Shown here piece after piece: positions 1-7,588 of a DNA stretch of 64,000 bases (position 1 is its first letter; each line of letters starts with the position of its first letter). The notes beneath the pieces were generated by a model that was not told the DNA's origin, did not search any database, and was given only the letters and a program-made list of their open reading frames with translations. The position numbers and the translations under genes were made by a program. Origin of the DNA: Streptomyces sp. NBC_00271 (GTDB lineage Bacteria; Actinomycetota; Actinomycetes; Streptomycetales; Streptomycetaceae); contig NZ_CP108070.1 of assembly GCF_036178845.1 (NCBI RefSeq), positions 4,712,001 to 4,776,000 on the forward strand. The letters run 5' to 3'.

Positions 1-1
1 T

Positions 2-670
2 CCCCTCCCGGCGGGGACGATGTTCGCCGCGTTCCTGGCACGGGACGACATCCGGGACGCTCTCGTGCACCCGGACGGGCTCACCCTGGACGAGCTGCCG
101 CAGGGGACGCGGATCGGCACCTCGTCGGTACGGCGGAGCGCTCAGCTGGCCGCCTCGCACCCGCACGTGGAATGCGTGCCGTTCCGGGGGAACGCCAACC
201 GGCGGCTGGAGAAGCTGGCGGCGGGCGAGGCGGACGCGCTGCTGCTGGCGGTGTCGGGGCTGGAGCGGATCGGCCGGGCGGACGTGATCACGGAGATCCT
301 GTCGCCCGAGACGATGATGCCGCCGATCGGGGCGGGCATCCTGGCCCTCCAGTGCCGTGAGGGCGACACCGACGTGATCGAGACGATCAGCGACCTCGGC
401 GACCCGAACACGCACCGCGAGGCCACGGCGGAGCGGATGTTCCTGCACGTCCTCCAGGGCCACTGCAACTCCCCGATCGCCGGTTTCGCGAAGGCCCACC
501 GCAGTGGCGAGCTGTCCCTGCGTGCCTGCGTGTTCACCCCGGACGGCAAGACCGTACTGAACGCCCACGAGTGGGCGGGCCGCCTCGACGCCGCGACGCT
601 CGGCACGTCGGTCGCCGTCGCCCTGCTGCGCCAGGGCGCCCGCGAACTGATCGACGGCATCCCCCACTGA
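2..670 (+). CDS. hemC: Hydroxymethylbilane synthase (porphobilinogen deaminase), 5' end outside window
   Basis: The family polymerises four porphobilinogens into hydroxymethylbilane in cytosolic tetrapyrrole synthesis. The reading frame is open from the window edge, so the N-terminal domain start is missing. What remains shows [13 protein letters not shown] and [11 protein letters not shown], the substrate/cofactor arginine segments, and [12 protein letters not shown], whose Cys matches the residue that carries the dipyrromethane cofactor, so the protein should be active. The gene stands next to a convergent EPSP synthase rather than hemA/hemD/hemB, so it may be a second, paralogous copy (inference; the rest of the genome is not visible). 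The stop is 12 bases from the convergent stop of the next gene. Confidence 0.9.
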   Translation, partial: PLPAGTMFAAFLARDDIRDALVHPDGLTLDELPQGTRIGTSSVRRSAQLAASHPHVECVPFRGNANRRLEKLAAGEADALLLAVSGLERIGRADVITEILSPETMMPPIGAGILALQCREGDTDVIETISDLGDPNTHREATAERMFLHVLQGHCNSPIAGFAKAHRSGELSLRACVFTPDGKTVLNAHEWAGRLDAATLGTSVAVALLRQGARELIDGIPH

Positions 671-682
671 TCACCCCGCTGA

Positions 683-1924
683 TCACCCCAGCGGGCCAGC
701 CCAGGCGGCGAAGGTCTCGTGGAAGGCGGGGAACGTCTTCCGTACGCAGCCGGGGTCGTCGAACGAGACGCCGCCCGGCGCGCGGAGTCCGGCCACCGCG
801 AAGGACATGACGATGCGGTGGTCACCGTACGTCTTGATGTCCGCGCCCGGCACGAGCTGCGGACCGGGGTGGATCTCGATCCAGTCGGCCCCGGTCTCCA
901 CCCGCACGCCCAGCCGCCGGAGGTTCTCCGCGCAGGCGTCCAGGCGGTCGCACTCCTTCACGCGTGTGTTGGCGACATCCTCGATGCGGACCGGGCCCGA
1001 GGCGAAGGGCGCGATCGCGGCCAGCGTCGGCATGGTGTCGGAGATGTCCCGCATGTTGACCGTGAGGCCGCGCAGTTCGCCGGTGCCCGCGACCGTCGTC
1101 CCGCCGGAGCCGACTTCCACCCGCGCCCCCATCCGCCGCAGTACGTCGACGAAGCCCAGGTCGCCCTGGAGCGCGCCGGTACCCAGGCCGGGGACCGTCA
1201 CCTCGCGGCCGGTCAGGGCGGCCGCGGCGAAGAAGTAGCTCGCGGTGGAGGCGTCGGGCTCGATGGCGTAGGTGGTGGCGCGGTAGCCGCCGGGCGAGAC
1301 CACGAACACCTCGCCCTCCCGGCGCACGGACGCGCCGAACGTCCGCATCATCGCGAGCGTGATCTCCACGTACGGCGCCGAGACCAGGTCCGTGACGGTG
1401 ATGCGCAGGCCCTTGCGGGTCAGCGGGCCGAGCAGCAGGAGGGCGGTCAGGTACTGGGAAGACTGGCCCGCGTCGAGCGTCACGTCACCGCCCTCCACGC
1501 CGGCCGCCGCGATCCGCAGCGGATGGTGGCCCTCCGCCTCGTCGTGCCGCAGGTCGACGCCGAGGTCGCGCAGGGCGCGGGTGAGCGGGAGCAGCGGGCG
1601 GCGGCGCATCTGCGGGGAGGCGTCGAAGCGGTAGGTGCCGTGTCCGGCGGCGGCGAGGGTCGGCAGGAAGCGGGCGGTGGTCGCGCCGTCGCGGCAGTAC
1701 ACGTCGGCGTCGGTGGCCGCCGGGCCCTGGGGGCGGCCGTCGATCTGCCAGGCGTGCGGGGTGCGGCCGACGCGGTAGCCGAGCCGGGTCAGGCCCTCCG
1801 TGAAACCTTCCGTGTCGTCCGACCGGAGCGGCCGTACGAGGGTCGTGACCCCGTCGGCCGCCGCCGCGAGGAAGAGCGCACGCGCGGTGATGGACTTGGA
1901 ACCGGGGATGTCGACGACGGCCAT
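683..1924 (-). CDS. aroA: 3-phosphoshikimate 1-carboxyvinyltransferase (EPSP synthase)
   Basis: Transfers the enolpyruvyl group of PEP to shikimate 3-phosphate in aromatic amino-acid synthesis; cytosolic. The 413-residue product starts MAVVDIPGSKSIT, which fits the family's N-terminal PGSKS loop, so the ATG at 1924 is chosen over an upstream in-frame start at 2035. Further family segments are DGATTARFL, DASPQMRRRPLLPL, LDAGQSSQYLTALLL, ISDTMPTLAA (catalytic Asp), RVKECDRL (catalytic Glu) and TYGDHRIVM with a terminal RKTFP lysine, so no catalytic residue appears lost. Length is slightly below the usual 425-440. Standing alone beside hemC, it may be a second aroA copy tied to a specialised pathway outside the window; that is inference. 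Confidence 0.9.
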   Translation of the reverse strand: MAVVDIPGSKSITARALFLAAAADGVTTLVRPLRSDDTEGFTEGLTRLGYRVGRTPHAWQIDGRPQGPAATDADVYCRDGATTARFLPTLAAAGHGTYRFDASPQMRRRPLLPLTRALRDLGVDLRHDEAEGHHPLRIAAAGVEGGDVTLDAGQSSQYLTALLLLGPLTRKGLRITVTDLVSAPYVEITLAMMRTFGASVRREGEVFVVSPGGYRATTYAIEPDASTASYFFAAAALTGREVTVPGLGTGALQGDLGFVDVLRRMGARVEVGSGGTTVAGTGELRGLTVNMRDISDTMPTLAAIAPFASGPVRIEDVANTRVKECDRLDACAENLRRLGVRVETGADWIEIHPGPQLVPGADIKTYGDHRIVMSFAVAGLRAPGGVSFDDPGCVRKTFPAFHETFAAWAGPLG

Positions 1925-2184
1925 GTCCTCATGCTGGCTCCCCGAACCGCTCAGGCGCGGGAACGTCCGCCAAATGGACCTGTCTGCGCGAGCCCGGTGT
2001 CGAACCGTCCCACCCATTCGCCCCACCGGCACCAATTCCCCGAACCGGCGGAAACCGGGGAACCCCGACCCGCACCGGTTCGTCCAATCCGCATACTGCC
2101 GGATGAGTCTCCGCAGAGCGGTGTCGGCCTCGCTGCTGGCTGCGAACGCTGACCACCCTCTCCGCCGCCTGCGGCCGGCAGCAC

Positions 2185-2226
2185 GCCGTCACCGGCGCGC
2201 CCCCCTCCAACTGCGCCGGTGACGGC
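2185..2226 (+). terminator. Perfect 14-bp hairpin upstream of the GH3 gene
   Basis: GCCGTCACCGGCGC at 2185-2198 pairs perfectly with GCGCCGGTGACGGC at 2213-2226 across a 14-base loop. No annotated plus-strand gene ends here, so it is either a barrier protecting the GH3 promoter, a terminator of an unannotated transcript, or part of a 5' leader. Confidence 0.55.
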
Positions 2227-2258
2227 CCCTCACCGGGATACTGTGCACACCCTTGACT

Positions 2259-2300
2259 GGAAGAAACTTCCCGGATATTCGTGGCCCCTCGGAAGTTTCC
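2259..2300 (+). promoter_or_regulatory. Candidate operator pair upstream of the GH3 gene
   Basis: GGAAGAAACTTCC at 2259-2271 is a 5-bp inverted repeat around AAA. GGAAGTTTCC at 2291-2300 is a near palindrome and also the reverse complement of GAAACTTCC in the first site. The two sites sit 20-60 bases before the start, overlapping the likely promoter. The regulator is unknown; the sequence does not match the DasR element seen upstream of the GH20 gene. Confidence 0.4.
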
Positions 2301-2320
2301 TTCACGAGGGAGGAGCGCAC

Positions 2321-4153
2321 GTGCGGCCATCGAGGTCTTCCAGGCCAACCAGACGTACCGTTCTCGCCGCCACCGCCGGGTCCACCGCGGCCCTGGCCCT
2401 GAGCACCACCCCCGTCCGGGCGGCCGAGGACGCCGCGGACCGCCCTGACGAATCGTCACTCCGAGCGGTCGTCTCCCGTATGACGCTGGAGGAGAAGGTC
2501 GGCCAGCTCTTCGTGATGCGGGTGTACGGGCACTCGGCCACCGCGCCCGACCAGGCCGACATCGACACCAACCTCGAGGAGCTCGGCGTCAGGACGGCCG
2601 CCGAGCTGATCGCCAGGTACCGCGTCGGCGGGATCATCTACTTCACCTGGGCGCACAACACCCGTGACCCGCACCAGATCGCCGCCCTCTCGAACGGCAT
2701 CCAGAAGGTCTCCCTCGACCAGCCGCGCGGGCTGCCCGTCCTCATCTCCACCGACCAGGAGTACGGAGCGGTGGCCCGGGTGGGCAAGCCCGCGACGCTG
2801 TTCCCGGGCGCGATGGCGCTGGGCGCGGGCGGCTCGCGGGAGGACGCCCGTACGGTGGGGCGCCTCGGCGGCGCCGAACTGCGCGCCCTCGGCATCCGAC
2901 AGGACTACTCGCCGGTCGCCGACGTGAACGTCAACCCGGCCAACCCGGTCATCGGCGTACGTTCCTTCGGCGCCGATCCGGACGCCGTGGCCGGGCTGGT
3001 GACGGCCGAGGTGAAGGGCTATCAGAGCGCCGGCGTCGCGGCCACGGCGAAGCACTTCCCGGGGCACGGGGACACCGCCGTCGACAGCCACTTCGGCTTC
3101 CCCGTCATCACGCACAGCCGCGAACTGTGGTCGTCCCTCGACGCCGTGCCCTTCCGCGCCGCCGTCCGCGCCGGCATCGACTCGGTCATGACCGCCCACA
3201 TCATGGTCCCGGCCCTCGACCCGTCCGGGGACCCCGCGACGCTCTCCCACCCGATCCTCACCGGCATCCTGCGCGAGGAACTCGGCTACGACGGGCTCGT
3301 GGTGACCGACTCGCTCGGCATGGAGGGCGTCCGGACGAAGTACGGCGACGACCGCGTCCCCGTACTGGCGCTCAAGGCCGGTGTCGACCAGCTCCTCAAC
3401 CCGCCGTCCATCCACGTGGCCTGGAACGCGGTCCTGAACGCCGTGCACGGCGGCGAGCTCACCGAGGCCCGCCTCGACGAGTCCGTCCTGCGCGTCCTGC
3501 GCCTCAAGGCCAAACTGGGCCTGCTGGAGAACCCGTACGTCAGCGACTCCGGCGTCGACCACACCGTCGGCACCGCCGCGCACCGCAGGGCGGCCGACCG
3601 TATCGCCGAGCGCACGACGACACTGCTGGTCAACAAGGAGCGCCTGCTCCCGCTCTCACGCCGGAGCACCCCGCGCGTCCTCGTCGTCGGCGCCGATCCC
3701 GCCTCGCCGTCCGGTACCGACGGACCGCCCACGACCGTCCTCGCGGCCGCCCTCACCGAGCTCGGTTTCACGGCGACGGCACTGTCCACCGGAACGGCGC
3801 CCTCCGCGGCGACCATCGACAACGCGGTGGCGGCGGCCGGGGGTGTGGACGCGGTCGTCGTCGGCACGTACAACGTGACGGCGACCGGGTCGCAGAAGAC
3901 CCTCGTCGAGCGACTCGTCGCCACCGGCGTCCCGGTGGTCGCGATCGCGATCCGCAACCCGTACGACGTGGCTCAACTCCCCGACGTGCACGCCTACTTG
4001 GCGACCTACTCCTGGACGGACGTCGAGCTGCGCGCCGCCGCCCGAGTGATCGCGGGCAGCGCGAGGCCCCGCGGGAAGCTGCCGGTGGAGGTGCAGCGGG
4101 CGGACGACCCGACGAAGGCGCTGTATCCGATCGGGTACGGATTGACGTACTAG
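2321..4153 (+). CDS. Secreted GH3 beta-N-acetylglucosaminidase-like glycoside hydrolase
   Basis: Predicted to release terminal N-acetylglucosamine from chitin oligomers or muropeptides outside the cell. The 610-residue protein starts at GTG 2321, 7 bases after GAGGGAGGAG. The N terminus PTRRTVLAATAGSTAAL is a Tat signal. The GH3 core (about residues 45-400) has KHFPGHGDTAVDSH, the NagZ-type Asp-His dyad that marks the N-acetylhexosaminidase branch, and VVTDSLGMEGV with the nucleophile Asp. A second alpha/beta domain (about 430-610, LLVNKERLLPL) completes the long GH3 form. Twin-arginine export and the pathway link to the GH20 and glmS genes further along fit amino-sugar salvage (inference). 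Confidence 0.9.
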   Translation: MRPSRSSRPTRRTVLAATAGSTAALALSTTPVRAAEDAADRPDESSLRAVVSRMTLEEKVGQLFVMRVYGHSATAPDQADIDTNLEELGVRTAAELIARYRVGGIIYFTWAHNTRDPHQIAALSNGIQKVSLDQPRGLPVLISTDQEYGAVARVGKPATLFPGAMALGAGGSREDARTVGRLGGAELRALGIRQDYSPVADVNVNPANPVIGVRSFGADPDAVAGLVTAEVKGYQSAGVAATAKHFPGHGDTAVDSHFGFPVITHSRELWSSLDAVPFRAAVRAGIDSVMTAHIMVPALDPSGDPATLSHPILTGILREELGYDGLVVTDSLGMEGVRTKYGDDRVPVLALKAGVDQLLNPPSIHVAWNAVLNAVHGGELTEARLDESVLRVLRLKAKLGLLENPYVSDSGVDHTVGTAAHRRAADRIAERTTTLLVNKERLLPLSRRSTPRVLVVGADPASPSGTDGPPTTVLAAALTELGFTATALSTGTAPSAATIDNAVAAAGGVDAVVVGTYNVTATGSQKTLVERLVATGVPVVAIAIRNPYDVAQLPDVHAYLATYSWTDVELRAAARVIAGSARPRGKLPVEVQRADDPTKALYPIGYGLTY

Positions 4154-4312
4154 GTCCGGTATGGGCCGACGTATCGCCCCGGGTGGGGATTGGCGTACAG
4201 GCCCTACGCCGCACACCCGGCGCACCACCCCCAAAGGGCGCAAAGCACCCCGGATGTCTGGCGTGTGCCCGTCGCGACGGGTCACGCTGGGCGGGGGTAT
4301 CGGGGGGAAGCC

Positions 4313-4945
4313 ATGCGAGCCAGCTCGTCGGGTCGGCGTTGCGTCGGGGGGGTGTGCGCGCTGCTGCTGGTCCTCGCCGCGCTCGCGGGGTGCGACCGCT
4401 GGTCGGACTCGGGGAGCGCCGAGCCCGGCGCGGGGACGACGTCGACGCAGCCCTCGGGCTACGGGGCGGTGTTCCTCGCGGTCGACGAGTGCAGTTCCTT
4501 CGGGACGACCAGCTTCACCGAGGTGGCCTGCAGCAGCGAACGGGCCGCCGCGCGGGTGATCGCCCGTTACGACGGCAAGGTGGCCGACGGGCCGCTGTGC
4601 CCCGCGACCACGGACTTCGTGCTGCACATCAGCGAGACCCGGCCCGCCTCCGACGAGAACGGCGACGGGGTCGTGCCCCAGGGTTACGCCTGCATGCGCA
4701 AGCTGGAGGCCCCGCACCCCGGCGATCCGGGCGGAGGCGGCGGGCCCCGCACCATCGTCGGCGACTGCGTCTACAGCTCCGGTGACGGGCAGGTGCGGGA
4801 GACCGCGTGCGACGGCAAGGGCAAGAAGCCCCCGGACTACAAGGTGACGTCGGCGGTCGTCGACCGCGCCAAGTGCCCGACGTCCACGGCCCTCTACGTC
4901 CAGCTGGGCGGCAGCAGACCGGTGGGCTGCGCCCGCCCCGTGTAG
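4313..4945 (+). CDS. Putative lipoprotein of unknown function
   Basis: Not recognised beyond being a lipoprotein. The ATG at 4313 follows a GGGGGGA run and gives a short basic N terminus, a hydrophobic stretch and the lipobox LAALAGC at about residues 20-26. The 210-residue product has two similar halves, each with a conserved-looking acidic-Cys pattern (VDECSSFGTTSFTEVACSS and VGDCVYSSGDGQVRETACD), which suggests an internal duplication of an extracytoplasmic cysteine-paired domain. A longer in-frame start at 4190 would hide the signal peptide and is rejected. It lies 159 bases after the GH3 gene in the same direction. Confidence 0.75.
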   Translation: MRASSSGRRCVGGVCALLLVLAALAGCDRWSDSGSAEPGAGTTSTQPSGYGAVFLAVDECSSFGTTSFTEVACSSERAAARVIARYDGKVADGPLCPATTDFVLHISETRPASDENGDGVVPQGYACMRKLEAPHPGDPGGGGGPRTIVGDCVYSSGDGQVRETACDGKGKKPPDYKVTSAVVDRAKCPTSTALYVQLGGSRPVGCARPV

Positions 4946-4961
4946 CCGAGGGGCGGACGCA

Positions 4962-4995
4962 GCCGGTGAACCGGGTCGCGGCCGGTGAACCGGGT
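4962..4995. repeat. Two exact 15-bp direct repeats at a convergent junction
   Basis: GCCGGTGAACCGGGT occurs at 4962-4976 and 4981-4995, with a 19-base period. Each copy contains the hairpin-forming CCGG-TGAA-CCGG. The second copy ends in the stop codon of the minus-strand peptidase. The pair may act as a bidirectional terminator. Confidence 0.6.
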
Positions 4996-6443
4996 TACGG
5001 TCGCAGCGCGGGCTCGCGCTCGATGTCGCGCTGGTCCAGCTTCGCGTCGAACTTCGCGAGGGGCCTGGCCGCCGACGGGTTCTCCTGGACCGTCGCCGAG
5101 GCGACACCCGCCCACTCCAGGATGCGGGCCGTCGCGAGGGCCTTCTCGTCGGGGACGAGGCCTGCGACGTTGGCACCGTGGTTCAGGCCGGGAGCGGTGA
5201 AGACGTACGAGTCACGCGCGCCCTTGCCGAGCCGGAAGCGCTCCGCGCCCCAGGGGTCGTTCTGGCCGTAGACGAAGAGCATGTGGTCGGCGTGGTGGCG
5301 GACCCAGGAGTCCACGTCCGCCATGGCCCAAGGCTGGAACCTCATCGGGATCGAGCGCGGCACGAAGTTCCGCGGCGGCTGGTAGCCGTAGCGGATGTAC
5401 TTCTTCTCGATGGCCGGGAAGTGGATCGTGGGCGCGCCGAGCTGCGTACCCGCCTGGTAGTAGTACGGCGTGTACGTGTTCAGGCCCTGGTCGGTGTAGG
5501 CCGAGAAGCCGGAGATGGTGTCGACGGAGTCCCAGATCGCGTCATCGGTGGCGTGGGCGGCGTCGGCCGGGATCGAGGCGCAGTCCGAGAGCAGGCTGTA
5601 CTGCCAGAAGCCCCACACGTAGTCGAGCACGACCGCCTCGTACGCCTTGTCGAGGCTTCCGATGGTGGTGAAGGTGTAGCCGTTGTCGGCGGCGTACGCC
5701 TCGTACTTCTTCTCCAGCGGTGCGCGCCGCACCAGCGCCTCGCGCTGCACGGCGTTCAGCTTGTCGCGGCACTCCTTGGTGCCGACGTTCCTGAAGAAGC
5801 GGTCGTAGGCCGAGTCCTCGTCGTTCACCACGTCGTTGGGGGCGACGTAGGCGACGACGCCATCCATGTCACGCGGGTAGAAGCGCTCGTAGTACGTGGC
5901 GGTCATGCCGCCCTTCGAGCCGCCCGTGGAGAGCCACTTCTGGCGGTAGATCGGCTTGAGGGCCTCGAAGATGCGGTGCTGGTCGCTGGCCGCCTGCCAG
6001 ATGTCGAGCTTCGACCAGTCGGCCGGATCGGGCCGGGACGGGGTGAAGAAGCGGTACTCCATCGAGACCTGGTTGCCGTCCACGATCTGGGTGGGCTCAC
6101 GGCGGCCCGGGTTCGTGGAGACGTTGTAGCCGCCGGTGTAGAAGACCGTCGGGCGGGAGACGTCCTTGTGCAACACGGTGATCCGCTGCTGGAACGTGCC
6201 CTTGGACGGGTGCCGGTGGTCGATCGGCTGGGTGTAGTTCAGAACGAAGAAGCGGTAGCCGGTGTACGGCTTCTCCTCGATCAGGCTCATGCCCGGTATC
6301 GCGAGCAGCCTGTCCTTGATGTCGGTGTCCGTGCTTGTGGTGCCTGGTGCCGTCTCCGGCTGGGCGGCGGTGGCCGCCCCGGCCGTGCTCAACGTGCCTA
6401 TGAGCACCGTGAGCGCCAGCAGCCATCTGAGCGCCTTGCGCAT
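4995..6443 (-). CDS. Secreted S37-family prolyl tri/tetrapeptidyl aminopeptidase
   Basis: The family (PS-10, known from Streptomyces mobaraensis) removes tri- or tetrapeptides from secreted proteins, for example in processing pro-transglutaminase. The 482-residue product has a Sec signal (MRKALRWLLALTVLIG...ATAAQ) and a mature alpha/beta-hydrolase body. The nucleophile motif TGGSKGG places the catalytic Ser at about residue 176. RDMDGVVAYVAPND and FVYGQNDPWG near 230 and 400 probably supply the rest of the fold, and a His follows in APGLNHGAN. A GTG two codons upstream (6449) abuts the AGGGGAG Shine-Dalgarno sequence, so the ATG at 6443 with about 5 bases of spacing is the better start. Confidence 0.88.
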   Translation of the reverse strand: MRKALRWLLALTVLIGTLSTAGAATAAQPETAPGTTSTDTDIKDRLLAIPGMSLIEEKPYTGYRFFVLNYTQPIDHRHPSKGTFQQRITVLHKDVSRPTVFYTGGYNVSTNPGRREPTQIVDGNQVSMEYRFFTPSRPDPADWSKLDIWQAASDQHRIFEALKPIYRQKWLSTGGSKGGMTATYYERFYPRDMDGVVAYVAPNDVVNDEDSAYDRFFRNVGTKECRDKLNAVQREALVRRAPLEKKYEAYAADNGYTFTTIGSLDKAYEAVVLDYVWGFWQYSLLSDCASIPADAAHATDDAIWDSVDTISGFSAYTDQGLNTYTPYYYQAGTQLGAPTIHFPAIEKKYIRYGYQPPRNFVPRSIPMRFQPWAMADVDSWVRHHADHMLFVYGQNDPWGAERFRLGKGARDSYVFTAPGLNHGANVAGLVPDEKALATARILEWAGVASATVQENPSAARPLAKFDAKLDQRDIEREPALRP

Positions 6444-6550
6444 GCACACTCCCCTGTGAAACGGATGTGCGCTGGAAGCTATCGGAGCAACTCACAGGCG
6501 CACCAGGGGAGATGGGGAAAACCCTATGGGAAGGCGGTGCTTCGGCCGGT

Positions 6551-6946
6551 TCAGCAGAGGATCCAGCTCGAGCTCACCGAACCCGAGCCGACCGAGCCCT
6601 TGACGCGGATGCAGCGGTGGCCCGCGTGGACGGTCACCGGGCCCGCGTGGTGCGAGAAGCTGCCCCGGTCGACCACGGGTCGGCTGCCGCGCGCCTGCAC
6701 GCTGACGGACATCGTCCGTTTGCGGGACTGCTGATTCTTCGGGACGGTCATCGCGCAGACATAGCCGTCGCGCTTGTAGATCTGGACGGAGCCGGTCGAG
6801 AAGCTGAGCGTTCTGACCTTGCGCCCCGAGCAGTACGAGTCGGCCGCCTGCGCGCTGCCCGGACTCATCAACGCCATCAGCCCTGCCGCGGTCAACACCG
6901 CAAGGCCCAGCGCCAAGCGCCGGCGTATCGCACCACCACGGTCCAC
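6551..6946 (-). CDS. Small secreted four-cysteine protein
   Basis: Unrecognised. The GTG at 6946 follows GGGGGAGGA with 6-7 bases of spacing. It gives a 131-residue precursor with a clear Sec signal (RRRLALGLAVLTAAGLMALM) and a cleavage site after AQA. The mature part is about 95 residues, basic, Ser/Arg-rich, with four cysteines (YCSG, YVCAM, RCIR and the C-terminal ILC), which could form two disulfides. Divergent from the next secreted protein, with a shared 161-base promoter region. Confidence 0.75.
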   Translation of the reverse strand: MDRGGAIRRRLALGLAVLTAAGLMALMSPGSAQAADSYCSGRKVRTLSFSTGSVQIYKRDGYVCAMTVPKNQQSRKRTMSVSVQARGSRPVVDRGSFSHHAGPVTVHAGHRCIRVKGSVGSGSVSSSWILC

Positions 6947-7107
6947 TGTCGTCCTCCCCCGGCCATTCAGCGTACTGGTGTACGGACGCAGGACGTACAT
7001 CGGATGGTTGCCTTCACCCGAGCGAGGTTTTCTTCCGTGTTTGGGGCAACCACACCCCTTTGTTCGGTGTCCAACTGGTCGGAAAACCGAACGAAAGGTA
7101 CTCATCC

Positions 7108-7584
7108 ATGTCCCGCACGTCACGTTCCCGTACGGCCGTCGGCGCGCTCGTCGCCGCGGCGCTCCTCGCCACGGCGGGTGCCTCCATGCCCGCGTTCGCC
7201 GGCTCCAGCGCTCCCCCACCCGCCCGCAGCGGCGCCAACGGTCCCGCCTACGACCGGGTGGCCGACTTCTACGGCGCCTACATCGACGCGGTCACCGACG
7301 AGGGAAGCGGTCACCTCGGATCCCAGCTGCGCACCTTCTACCTGACCAAGGACTTCCGCACCCGCCTGGCGAAGTGGGAGAGCCGCGAGCACGCCGACGG
7401 AGTGCTGCGCGCGCAGGACGTGCCGCGGGCGTGGAAGGTGACGGCGGGAGACAGCGGCGCGGGCCACACCTGGTCGACGGTGCGCCTCACCTGGGGCTCC
7501 GCCCAGCACCCCACGTACACCTATCTGACCGTGCAGTCGGACCTGGCCACGAAGAAGATCTCCGACATCAAGGCGAAGAGCTGA
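7108..7584 (+). CDS. Small secreted protein of unknown function
   Basis: The 158-residue precursor starts at ATG 7108 after a GAAAGG motif. A Sec signal (about residues 8-32, ending MPAFAG) precedes a mature domain of about 125 residues: YDRVADFYGAYIDAVTDEGSGHLGSQLRTFYLTKDF, then an alpha/beta region ending VQSDLATKKISDIKAK. This layout resembles small NTF2-like/DUF3828-type secreted domains, but I cannot assign a family. Only four bases separate its stop from the convergent stop of the ABC exporter gene. Confidence 0.75.
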   Translation: MSRTSRSRTAVGALVAAALLATAGASMPAFAGSSAPPPARSGANGPAYDRVADFYGAYIDAVTDEGSGHLGSQLRTFYLTKDFRTRLAKWESREHADGVLRAQDVPRAWKVTAGDSGAGHTWSTVRLTWGSAQHPTYTYLTVQSDLATKKISDIKAKS

Positions 7585-7588
7585 AAAC

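Larger units (their letters stand above)
1925..2320. other. 396-bp divergent intergenic region with hairpin and inverted repeats
   Basis: Lies between the divergent aroA and GH3 genes and should hold both promoters. It contains a perfect 14-bp hairpin (2185-2226) and two GGAAG-type inverted repeats close to the GH3 start. A TTGACT hexamer at 2253-2258 is a possible -35 element. Short open frames here, including a 39-codon Arg-rich frame at 2103-2222, have no Shine-Dalgarno sequence or recognisable similarity, so I do not call a gene. Confidence 0.5.

Noticed and set aside
2103..2222. 39-codon Arg-rich frame upstream of the GH3 gene
   Set aside because: No ribosome site, no signal or domain, and its end lies in a hairpin.
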